Assembly: GCA_025355115.1 (NCBI GenBank)
Contig: JANXLO010000366.1
Span: 1-6,739 of the forward strand
Reading direction: 5' to 3'
DNA from: Chthonomonadaceae bacterium
Lineage (GTDB): Bacteria; Armatimonadota; Chthonomonadetes; Chthonomonadales; Chthonomonadaceae
DNA: 6,739 nucleotides
Both the position numbers and the translations under genes were made by a program. Of this stretch, positions 1 through 6,115 are shown piece after piece. The notes under the pieces are model-generated. The model saw only the letters and a program-made list of their open reading frames with translations, was not told the DNA's origin and ran no database searches. Each line of letters begins with the position of its first letter. Positions within the stretch are counted from its first letter, which is position 1.

Positions 1-1869
1 CGCGATGCGAGCCACCGCCAGCAGCACACCGGTGACGATTCCGCTCTTAGCCGCCGGAAGGACTATCTTCCATATCGTGCGAACCTGCGTCGCGCCCAAT
101 GCCAACGACGCCTCCCGTAGGGCCTGAGGCACCAGTCGCACCAGCTCCTCCGTCGTCCGCATGATTGTCGGTATCATCATGATGCCGAGCGCGAAGCCTC
201 CCGCATAACCGAAATTCTCGTGAGTTCGCACGATGACCATCTGATAGGCGAAGATGCCCAGGACGATCGATGGCACCCCGTTGAGGAGGTCGGTGGCGAA
301 CCGGATACAGAAGCCCAGTTTGTTGTTTCCGAACTCGGAGAGAAAAATGCCTCCCATAATCCCGATGGGGATTCCAATGGCGGAGGCCATCGCGATGAAC
401 AGCCCCGTTCCTGCGATCGCATGGCGCATTCCGCCTTTGTCCGGATCCAGTGGGTTCGGCATTTTGAAGAACTGTGCGTTGACAGAGCTGAAGCCCTCCT
501 TCGCGACGAAGTAGAACAGCATCAGGAGAGCCGCACAGCCTATGAACGTGGCAAGCCCGCACATTATCAGCGCGAAGGAGTTGCAGAACTGACGCCAGTG
601 CACGAAGAACGGCCGTCCGGGAATCCAGCGGTTGAAGCCGGCAAGCGTCACTAGAAAAAGTGTAAGAAGAAAAGCTCCGCTGAAGAGGCCGCCGACGCCG
701 CGAGAGCTGAAATCGTGCCACATCTGGTAGGCCAACGCGCTTCCAAAAATCAGCATTCCGATACGCCCCAATGTTTTGGTCACGCCATTTTTCAGTTTGA
801 TGCTGAACTCGCTCGATGTCCCTCCCGGCCTCAGAGCCGTCAGCCATACAAGGCCGCGCGCCATCGAGTTGAGCAGGATGGTGACCGCGAATAATGACAG
901 CGCGACCTGCGTAAGTGCGGAGATATGGAGCGGAGAGTTCGGGCTGGGATACTGATCCGCCAGAATCGAGGTCATCGTATAGCCGGGGCGGAACAGCGAA
1001 AAACTGGTTGGATCGCCGAGCTTAGGTAGGCTGATCTTGCTCCCGATGACGATGGTAACCGCCATGGTCTCGCCGATGGCGCGCCCTAGCCCGAGCATGA
1101 TCGCCCCGATGATGCCGCCGCTCGCGTAGCGGAGCACGACCGTCTTGATTCCCTCCCATTTGGTGGCGCCCATGCCGTATGCCGCCTCACGCTGCGCCAT
1201 CGGCACTGTCCGCAGAACATCCCGGGAGACCGCGGTGATGAATGGGAGCACCATAAGCGCGAGGATGAGGCCCGCGGAGAAGAAGCTGAATCCGGTGCCG
1301 GAATCGCCAGCTGTGGCGAAGAGCGGGATATGCCCCAGGCTGGCCTGAAGAAACTTCTCGCCTTTGCTCTGCATGAGCGGAACTAGATAGAGCAGGGCCC
1401 AGAACCCATAGACAATGCTGGGCACGGCGGCCAGCATCTCAATGAGAAAAGAGAGCGGCGCGCTGAGCCAGCGAGGAGCGATCTCGGAGAGGAAAATGGC
1501 GGCTCCGACCCCGATAGGAACGGCGATGAACAGCGCCACCGCGGAGGTCACAAGAGTCCCGTAGAGAAAAGGCAGAACACCGTAGAGGTCGCCGCGCAAC
1601 TTGTCGGCATCGGGCGCCACGGGATCCCAGGCCGTTGAGCTGAGAAATCCAAGTCCCGAATGCCCGATATTTTGTCGCGAGGCCAGGAACAGGGTGACGG
1701 CGATTCCCACGATAAGCACGATGGTAAAAAGCGCGAACAGCAGCGTAAGATTGCGAAAAATCCAGTCCCCAACGCCTGCGCCCCGGCCTCCCTTGAGATC
1801 ACTGACGGAGTTTTCCTCTTGATCTGGGACGGAGAGAATAGACTGATTTTCGGGGAGCGATTGTGCCAT
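1..1869 (-). CDS. pstC-pstA: Fused phosphate ABC transporter permease PstC-PstA (3' end beyond window)
   Basis: Inner-membrane channel of the high-affinity phosphate ABC transporter, receiving Pi from PstS and powered by PstB. From ATG at 1869 one frame stays open for 623 codons to base 1, without any stop. Residues 1-343 are PstC: TM1 about 39-63, the FLSSTAWDP segment (76-84), TM2 about 97-132, AVPSIVYGFW (148-157), the EAA loop REAAYGMGATKWEGIK (227-242) and GRAIGETMAV (262-271). Residues about 422-623 are PstA: TM1 about 430-456, GVPSIVLGIFAY (531-542) and a second EAA loop REASLALGAT (585-594). Roughly the last 75 residues of PstA would lie outside the window. The linker (344-421) holds two further hydrophobic stretches (about 366-383 and 392-412). 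An even number would keep both halves in the same orientation. The start is the first Met in the frame, with a weak AGGA at 1882-1885, 12 nt upstream. PstC and PstA are usually separate genes; I recall fused forms in mycoplasmas. A sequencing indel at the junction is the main alternative. Confidence 0.93.
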   Translation of the reverse strand, partial: MAQSLPENQSILSVPDQEENSVSDLKGGRGAGVGDWIFRNLTLLFALFTIVLIVGIAVTLFLASRQNIGHSGLGFLSSTAWDPVAPDADKLRGDLYGVLPFLYGTLVTSAVALFIAVPIGVGAAIFLSEIAPRWLSAPLSFLIEMLAAVPSIVYGFWALLYLVPLMQSKGEKFLQASLGHIPLFATAGDSGTGFSFFSAGLILALMVLPFITAVSRDVLRTVPMAQREAAYGMGATKWEGIKTVVLRYASGGIIGAIMLGLGRAIGETMAVTIVIGSKISLPKLGDPTSFSLFRPGYTMTSILADQYPSPNSPLHISALTQVALSLFAVTILLNSMARGLVWLTALRPGGTSSEFSIKLKNGVTKTLGRIGMLIFGSALAYQMWHDFSSRGVGGLFSGAFLLTLFLVTLAGFNRWIPGRPFFVHWRQFCNSFALIMCGLATFIGCAALLMLFYFVAKEGFSSVNAQFFKMPNPLDPDKGGMRHAIAGTGLFIAMASAIGIPIGIMGGIFLSEFGNNKLGFCIRFATDLLNGVPSIVLGIFAYQMVIVRTHENFGYAGGFALGIMMIPTIMRTTEELVRLVPQALREASLALGATQVRTIWKIVLPAAKSGIVTGVLLAVARIA

Positions 1870-1929
1870 ATAGGCTTGAATTCCTGGTCGTAGCGACAGC
1901 GTCCTAAGGAATGACGCAAAGATGAGTGC

Positions 1930-1960
1930 CCCTCCGCCTGCCGATAAGGCAGGCGGAGGG
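1930..1960 (-). promoter_or_regulatory. Perfect 13-bp hairpin in the pstS-pstC intergenic gap
   Basis: Left arm 1930-1942 (CCCTCCGCCTGCC) is exactly complementary to right arm 1948-1960, with a 5-nt loop (GATAA on plus). It lies 13 nt after the pstS stop in the 104-nt gap before the permease gene. No T-run follows on the minus strand, so a plain intrinsic terminator is unlikely. In pst operons such hairpins commonly protect the 3' end of the abundant pstS message or attenuate read-through, giving more binding protein than permease. That role here is inferred. It could also be a dispersed palindromic repeat. Confidence 0.75.
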
Positions 1961-1973
1961 AGTAATGGATTAA

Positions 1974-3011
1974 CTACTTGGCCATCGTGCCAGGGACGGA
2001 TTTGAGCGCCGCCATGTTGATCTTGACAAGGCTGTCCGGAAGAGAGGCGTAGTAGAGGGACTTCGCCTCCTGCTGCACCTGCGGCTTCATCGCCCAACTC
2101 CACAGCGCCGTCACATCCCCATTTTTAATGCCAAGAGCCCGGTACATCAGAATGTAGGTGACGCTGCAGATGGGGTAGCTATTGGCACCCTTGGCGTCGA
2201 CGGTTGGCGTCTTGACATTGCGCGCCAGCTCGGTTGCGTACTCGTTGATCGCCGCCGCGGTGGAGTCGACCGAAGGCACGACAAACTTCCCTGCCCGGTT
2301 TCTAACGCTGCCATAAGCCATTTTGTTCTGGATGGCGTAGGCGAGCTCCACGTATCCGCAGGAGCCCGGCGTTCGCTTGACCATGGCCTCGACTCCAAGA
2401 TTGCCCTTCCCGCTCAGTCCGACAGGCCAGCTAATGGATTTGCCCGCGCCCGGCCCTGCCGCCCAGTCTCCATTTGCCTTCTTGAGGTAGCTCGTGAAGA
2501 TGTAGGTAGTTCCCGAGCCGTCGGAGCGATGCATCGGCTGAATCGCGATGTCGGGCAGATTTTTGCCGGGGTTGATCGCGCGGATTTTCGGGTCGCTCCA
2601 GGATTTGATCTTTCCGAGGTAGATGTCGGCGATGACCTCAGGGGAGAACTGCAATCCACCGCCAATTCCAGGCAGGTTGTAGCTAATCACGACGGCTCCG
2701 CCTACGGTCGGGATGTGGATGACGGGAGCGGACAGGGACGCCTCCTCCGCCGCGGTGAGGGGGGCATCGCTGGCCGCAAAATCAACGGTTTTGTCCTTGA
2801 GGGCTTTGTAGCCCTGTCCGGAGCCAACAGCCTGGTAGTCCACCGATTTGCCCGTCTGCGCCTGAAATTCAGCGAACCATTTCATATAGATCGGAGCGGG
2901 GAAGGTCGCCCCCGCACCGCGAATCTGTGCCGACGCGCCGATCGGGGCGAGGCTGGCAACAGCCAGCGTCGCGACCGTCGCGAGTCTGCTCCAGAGGATT
3001 GTCTGTTTCAT
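1974..3011 (-). CDS. pstS: Periplasmic phosphate-binding protein PstS
   Basis: Captures inorganic phosphate in the periplasm and delivers it to the PstC-PstA channel. The protein is 345 residues, a normal length for the family. Residues 1-28 form a Sec signal peptide with a hydrophobic core and an ASA-Q cleavage site; there is no lipobox Cys, so the mature protein should be soluble. The mature start GAGATFPAPIYMKWF (32-46) is the PstS signature. Ligand contacts of E. coli PstS have counterparts here: T36-F37, S64 in GSGQG, D82 in ASDAPL, and R162 with S166-G167-T168 in RSDGSGT. The C-terminal lobe has SYPICSVTYILMY (278-290), also typical. The ATG at 3011 is preceded by a good Shine-Dalgarno. 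The gene follows the porin after 87 nt and precedes the fused permease by 104 nt, all on one strand. I see no Pho-box array of its own, so it probably depends on the promoter upstream of the porin. Confidence 0.97.
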   Translation of the reverse strand: MKQTILWSRLATVATLAVASLAPIGASAQIRGAGATFPAPIYMKWFAEFQAQTGKSVDYQAVGSGQGYKALKDKTVDFAASDAPLTAAEEASLSAPVIHIPTVGGAVVISYNLPGIGGGLQFSPEVIADIYLGKIKSWSDPKIRAINPGKNLPDIAIQPMHRSDGSGTTYIFTSYLKKANGDWAAGPGAGKSISWPVGLSGKGNLGVEAMVKRTPGSCGYVELAYAIQNKMAYGSVRNRAGKFVVPSVDSTAAAINEYATELARNVKTPTVDAKGANSYPICSVTYILMYRALGIKNGDVTALWSWAMKPQVQQEAKSLYYASLPDSLVKINMAALKSVPGTMAK

Positions 3012-3015
3012 GTCT

Positions 3016-3022
3016 CTCTCCT
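3016..3022 (-). promoter_or_regulatory. Ribosome binding site of pstS
   Basis: The minus strand reads AGGAGAG, followed by 4 nt before the ATG at 3011. It is the strongest Shine-Dalgarno in the operon, compared with weak, distant sites before the porin and the permease. This fits PstS being made in excess. Confidence 0.8.
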
Positions 3023-3098
3023 GTGAAGGTGCGGACGCTCGGCCGGGAACTGGATGCGTGAAGGCTCTCAGCGAAGCGTCAGTTTAGGGCTTCCGGCT

Positions 3099-4733
3099 TC
3101 AGAAGGCGGTCTGAAAGTTCGAAAGCAGTATTTGACGGCGCGCTCCGAAGAAGGCATATCCTTTGCTCTGCGTATCCACGTCGATGTAGTTGAGCTGTAT
3201 CTTCGAGTTGTGCCCGCGCAGGAAATAGTTGACGCCGAAGGTGTACTCGCGCAGATTGTGATGGCGAGCACCTATGGTGAGATTGGTAGCCAGGCCGCTC
3301 GTCACGCCGCCGTGCACGGCGGGATCCCATTCGTCGTAGCGCGCCACTAGCTGAACGCGCTTGCTCAGGCTGTGCGCATAGAGGGCGTAGCCTCCCAGTC
3401 CGATCGTGCGGTTGGCCAACGGGCTGCCCCCTGCGTAGTCGAGGGTATAGGCGCCTTCGGCCTCGAACGTGTGCGGCCCGCTCTCCCATTTCAGGGTCGC
3501 ACCGGCGCGATCTCTCTTGTTTCTCGGCCTGTAGTCGCCGATATTTGTTCCGCCCCAGATGCCCGCCGTCAGGTGGCGTATGCCCGTGAAGTAGGCGTGA
3601 GCATCGGCGAATTTAAACCGATCATTGTCCACTGCATTCTGCGTCACGCCGTTGTCGTTCCAGACGCCGACCATGGCGTAGCCGAGCGGATGATTGTAGC
3701 GGAGCACCGCGCCCGTGTCCCGGATATCACCGACACGCCCAGCCGTGGTGGGAAGCCCATTCATTATGGAGCGCTCGATCGTGAGCAGTTGCGACGAAGA
3801 TCGGGTTCCCTCTTCGCTGAGGCCGGTCTTTTGCTGGCCGATCTCGAAGCGGAAATGGGGAGCGAAGTTGTATCCCACCCATAGATCCTGAAGGGGGGAA
3901 GCGGCGCCCGTTCCGGTTTTAGCGGGATCGAGCATGATTCTGAAATCGGCCGACTTGGCAATAGTTCCTGTGAGGTTGATCTCGCCGCGACGGAGGCGGA
4001 ATGTGTCCCCGACGCCGCCGCCGAAGCTCCGGCCTACGGGAGCGCCGCTAAAGTTGCCGGTCGGGTTGCCATTGAGCGACGATCCGCTGAGCGACGCGCC
4101 GTACCAGCCCTGCAACAGCCCGCCGATGGTCAGCTTCTCGATTCCGTTGTTCAGCCCGACTTTTTTGGCGAGCTGCGCGTTCGTGTAGGTGCGAAGCTCG
4201 TTCAAGTTTTCGAGAGCCTGATCCACTGCAGTCGAGGTGTCCTTGATGCCTTTTTCATTGGCGGTGATTCGGTCATCGAACCCGTTGACCTTGCCGGACA
4301 GCGCGCCCATCTGCGCCTTGAGGGCGTCGATGTCGTCCTTGGCTTTGCTCAAGTCCGTGCCGATCACGAGGAGCTCTTTCTTGAAGTCCTCCACAAGCGA
4401 TCGGATCTCTCCGACGCTGGCTTTCAGCGCGTCCAGGTCGGCCTGACTTGCTCTGTCCGCTGCCGCTGGCGGCTTCTGGCCCACCATCTCATCCATGCGG
4501 CCAAGACTTCGCTCGATGATGGTCGCCATTTCGTAACGGGAGAGGGTGCGATTGCCGAGGAAATTGCCGTCCGGCGGATAGCCTTTAATCAGCCCTTTTT
4601 TCGCCAAATCCTGAACGGCGGAGTAGGCCCAATGATTGGGGGGAACATCCTTGCCCGCCTCCTGAGCCTGCATCGCCGCAGGCAATGTCAGCAGCGAAAG
4701 TCCGAAGCAAGTCATTTTGAAGGAGTTCTTCAT
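3099..4733 (-). CDS. SLH-domain outer-membrane porin, OprP/OprO-like (Porin_O_P)
   Basis: Outer-membrane channel, probably for phosphate or other anions. Counting from ATG 4733 (544 residues): signal peptide 1-23 (AMQA-Q); one SLH domain about 29-76 (DVPPNHWAYSAVQDLAKKGLIKGY, then RTLSRYEMA), which in diderms holds the outer membrane to peptidoglycan-linked polymer; a Pro/Ala linker; a helical, probably coiled-coil spacer about 95-190; and a beta-barrel about 200-544. In the barrel, FRLRRGEINLTGTI, the ADFRIMLD strand, LQDLWVGY, FRFEIGQQKTGLSEE and LLTIERS follow the order of the phosphate-selective porin O/P family, by recall only. It ends in NFQTAF; a terminal Phe is the usual BAM recognition residue. 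A TTG at 4736 directly before the ATG is an alternative start, since AAAGG at 4749-4753 lies 12 nt from TTG and 15 from ATG. The gene lies directly upstream of pstS and behind a Pho-box-like array, which supports phosphate as substrate. A general SLH porin remains possible. Confidence 0.88.
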   Translation of the reverse strand: MKNSFKMTCFGLSLLTLPAAMQAQEAGKDVPPNHWAYSAVQDLAKKGLIKGYPPDGNFLGNRTLSRYEMATIIERSLGRMDEMVGQKPPAAADRASQADLDALKASVGEIRSLVEDFKKELLVIGTDLSKAKDDIDALKAQMGALSGKVNGFDDRITANEKGIKDTSTAVDQALENLNELRTYTNAQLAKKVGLNNGIEKLTIGGLLQGWYGASLSGSSLNGNPTGNFSGAPVGRSFGGGVGDTFRLRRGEINLTGTIAKSADFRIMLDPAKTGTGAASPLQDLWVGYNFAPHFRFEIGQQKTGLSEEGTRSSSQLLTIERSIMNGLPTTAGRVGDIRDTGAVLRYNHPLGYAMVGVWNDNGVTQNAVDNDRFKFADAHAYFTGIRHLTAGIWGGTNIGDYRPRNKRDRAGATLKWESGPHTFEAEGAYTLDYAGGSPLANRTIGLGGYALYAHSLSKRVQLVARYDEWDPAVHGGVTSGLATNLTIGARHHNLREYTFGVNYFLRGHNSKIQLNYIDVDTQSKGYAFFGARRQILLSNFQTAF

Positions 4734-4840
4734 CAAGTCTGCAGTCTGCCTTTCTGTATGGCGGCGCCCTCTTCGGCAGCCAGCAAAAACGAGTGGTATC
4801 TCAAATGAGTCCTGCCTTGTTGCTGCAAGAGTCGAATGGG

Positions 4841-4846
4841 ATTATG
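4841..4846 (-). promoter_or_regulatory. Candidate -10 element of the porin-pst operon
   Basis: The minus strand reads CATAAT (5 of 6 to TATAAT), 5 bp downstream of the last 11-bp repeat. No good -35 lies 17 bp further upstream, as expected of a promoter where a PhoB-type activator replaces the -35 contact. It would place the transcription start near 4834, with a leader of about 100 nt. TATAAG at 4852-4857, inside the last unit, is an alternative. Confidence 0.4.
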
Positions 4847-4851
4847 TCCTC

Positions 4852-4906
4852 CTTATATTAAGGTTGCATTAAGAGAACGTTAAGGATAGATTAAGGGAGG
4901 GTTAAA
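4852..4906 (-). promoter_or_regulatory. Pho-box-like array: five 11-bp direct repeats
   Basis: On the plus strand TTAA occurs at 4858, 4869, 4880, 4891 and 4902, spaced exactly 11 bp. Read on the minus strand, towards the porin-pst operon, the units are TTTAACCCTCC, CTTAATCTATC, CTTAACGTTCT, CTTAATGCAAC and CTTAATATAAG, with consensus CTTAAY plus five variable bases. Direct repeats with an 11-bp period are the known format of PhoB/PhoP sites, and cyanobacterial Pho boxes use CTTAACCT-like half-sites. Five units could seat several response-regulator dimers on one face of the helix. A further CTTAA at 4915-4919 is 2 bp out of register. The array lies 119 bp upstream of the porin start and could also affect the divergent foldase gene. 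The regulator itself is not in the window. Confidence 0.8.
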
Positions 4907-4932
4907 TTTTGCTTTTAAGCAGCTTTCGCGCT

Positions 4933-4960
4933 CCGACTGCTGCACGTCGACGTTAGTCGG
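4933..4960. repeat. Nested palindrome in the divergent promoter region
   Basis: CCGACT (4933-4938) and AGTCGG (4955-4960) are perfect inverted arms enclosing a second perfect 10-bp palindrome, ACGTCGACGT (4944-4953). The inner palindrome is slightly off-centre. It could be an operator for a dimeric regulator or an incidental GC-rich symmetry; no protein is implied by the sequence. Confidence 0.4.
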
Positions 4961-5046
4961 ATTCACGGTGCAATGCCCTTGCCGCTCCAATCGGAACGAA
5001 TTCGATCGCAGTGAAATAAGAGGAATTGACGGCGGTAACCGCGAAA

Positions 5047-5087
5047 CAGGCGGCATGACATCGGGATGCGAAGTCATCCCCCGCCTG
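5047..5087 (+). promoter_or_regulatory. Leader hairpin just before the foldase ribosome binding site
   Basis: CAGGCGG (5047-5053) pairs with CCGCCTG (5081-5087), and ATGAC (5055-5059) pairs with GTCAT (5073-5077). These make a 12-bp stem with a 1x3 internal loop and a 13-nt apical loop. The stem ends 3 nt before AAGGAGAG. A structure here could affect translation initiation, mRNA stability or temperature response. No known riboswitch or RNA family is recognised. Confidence 0.5.
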
Positions 5088-5090
5088 GTG

Positions 5091-5098
5091 AAGGAGAG
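5091..5098 (+). promoter_or_regulatory. Ribosome binding site fixing the foldase start at 5103
   Basis: AAGGAGAG is an almost complete Shine-Dalgarno with its GGAG core 6 nt before ATG 5103. It selects this start over an upstream in-frame ATG at 4968, which would place 45 uncharacteristic residues before the signal peptide. Confidence 0.85.
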
Positions 5099-5102
5099 AA
5101 AA

Positions 5103-6098
5103 ATGAGAGTGCGTGGATGCAGAGACCTGGCTGTGAAGACCCGACTGTTTTTAATGATACTTTTGGCCTGCGGACTGACTGGAAGCCATGCCTCGGCTCA
5201 AGGCGAGAAGGCGGCAGCTCTGGTGAATGGTGAGATTATCACAGAGGGTGAGTTCTTCGACCGCCTGCAAAGAATTCGCGGCCAAGCGTTCCTCGCCCCA
5301 AACAGCCAACTGAGGCCTGAGACGGCGGGGCAAATTGTTTTAGAGGCACTTCTGTTCGAGAAATTGACGCTTCAGGCTGCGGGCAAGGCAAACCTGCTGC
5401 TCACCGACGCTGAAGTCGCAACGGAGCTTGAGACTGTCAAAAAGCAGCCGCAGGTCATCAACGGTCTGGCCACTCACGCTTTCACCGAGGATCAGATCAA
5501 GTACGATCTGCGGGTGCAGGGTGCCCGATTCAATCTCACCAGCGCAGGTGCGAAGGTGACGCCGGAAGATGTCGAAAAGTACTATCAAGCCCACATCGCA
5601 GACTATACGATCCCCGAGCGCTGGGGGCTTTCCCTGATTCGCACTGGCAGCATCGAGACGCTTGCAAAAATCGACACTGACCTAAAAGCCGGAAAGTCGT
5701 TCGCGGAGACGGCAAAGCTCTACTCCGACGACGTTGCCACCAAGGCAAACGGCGGAGATATTGGGATTATTTTCTCGACGGACACCAGGGTTCCAGCGGT
5801 GCTGCGCGACGCTGTGCGACCGCTAAAGCTCGGCCAGATCACTCAGCCAATCAAAATTGAGCAGGATGCCGGCCCTGGGAAGCCCAAGGTCGCCTCCTGG
5901 TGGCGTCTGTTGCTGAAAAGCAAAGAGCCAGCGAGCGTCCGTCCGTTAAACGAAATCAAGACCGGAATCGAGAGGCTCGCGCTGATCGAAAAGGCAGGTG
6001 GATATCAGGTGGGGGACAAGAAAGTCGCCGATTTTCGCCTCACTTCGGTCATCAAAATCAACCTGCCAGGCTATGAAAGCCTGGCCAGTAAGAAGTAG
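5103..6098 (+). CDS. Exported parvulin-type (PrsA/SurA-like) peptidyl-prolyl isomerase or chaperone
   Basis: Extracytoplasmic folding factor of 331 residues. The N-terminus (RVRGCRDLAVKTR, then a hydrophobic stretch about 14-28) is an export signal with two readings: signal peptidase I cleavage at ASA-Q (30-33), or lipoprotein processing at LLAC (Cys23), as in PrsA. Residues 35-165 look like a SurA_N/PrsA N-terminal chaperone region: ALVNGEIITEGEFFDRL (39-55), a helix-rich segment, and VTPEDVEKYYQAHIADYTIPE (152-172). A parvulin-like domain follows, about 172-280, with the ordered pieces SLIRTGSIE, LKAGKSFAETAKLYSDD, NGGDIGI and LKLGQITQPI. The histidines expected in parvulins (RHIL-type first strand, H-I/V at the last strand) are replaced by GLSLI and WWRLLL, so catalysis is doubtful. 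It is transcribed divergently from the porin-pst operon; a role in folding exported or outer-membrane proteins is inferred. The family assignment is good, the exact orthology uncertain. Confidence 0.85.
   Translation: MRVRGCRDLAVKTRLFLMILLACGLTGSHASAQGEKAAALVNGEIITEGEFFDRLQRIRGQAFLAPNSQLRPETAGQIVLEALLFEKLTLQAAGKANLLLTDAEVATELETVKKQPQVINGLATHAFTEDQIKYDLRVQGARFNLTSAGAKVTPEDVEKYYQAHIADYTIPERWGLSLIRTGSIETLAKIDTDLKAGKSFAETAKLYSDDVATKANGGDIGIIFSTDTRVPAVLRDAVRPLKLGQITQPIKIEQDAGPGKPKVASWWRLLLKSKEPASVRPLNEIKTGIERLALIEKAGGYQVGDKKVADFRLTSVIKINLPGYESLASKK
6065..6085 (+). repeat. 7-bp GC-rich hairpin inside the 3' end of the foldase gene
   Basis: GCCAGGC (6065-6071) and GCCTGGC (6079-6085) are perfect arms with a 7-nt loop, ending 10 nt before the stop codon. 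No T-run follows, so it is not a normal intrinsic terminator. It may act as a 3' mRNA-protecting stem or be incidental to the coded LPGYESLAS. Confidence 0.35.
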
Positions 6099-6115
6099 GA
6101 GCTGCCTGCCCAACG

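Larger units (their letters stand above)
4737..5102. other. Divergent intergenic regulatory region, porin-pst operon / foldase gene
   Basis: These 366 bases separate two divergent genes and contain no convincing protein-coding gene. From left to right they hold the porin leader with a weak AAAGG site, a candidate -10 (4841-4846), an AT-rich array of 11-bp TTAA units (4852-4906), a nested palindrome (4933-4960), and a leader hairpin (5047-5087) before the foldase Shine-Dalgarno. The frame of the foldase gene is open upstream to 4968, but start and ribosome-site quality favour ATG 5103. I could not pick a convincing plus-strand sigma-70 promoter. Confidence 0.8.

Noticed and set aside
47..847. 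Long minus-strand open frame of 266 codons, and plus-strand frames at 220-654 and 254-514
   Set aside because: They overlap the PstA half, which has clear family motifs in another minus frame; their own translations are Arg/Ser/His-rich and resemble nothing.
1548..1919. Minus-strand open frame of 123 codons starting before the permease start
   Set aside because: Out of frame with PstC, whose motifs cover the same bases; low-complexity composition typical of a shadow frame.
2529..3489. Plus-strand frames at 2529-3026 and 3054-3350, and a 136-codon minus frame at 3079-3489
   Set aside because: Shadows of pstS and the porin, which have signal peptides, domains and sensible ends.
4848..4854. 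Perfect AAGGAGG on the minus strand at the end of the repeat array, suggesting a leader peptide
   Set aside because: No ATG, GTG or TTG follows at usable spacing; it probably lies at or upstream of the -10 and is not transcribed.
4968..5102. Upstream in-frame start (ATG 4968) for the foldase
   Set aside because: It lacks a ribosome site and adds 45 residues ahead of the export signal, while ATG 5103 has AAGGAGAG at ideal spacing.
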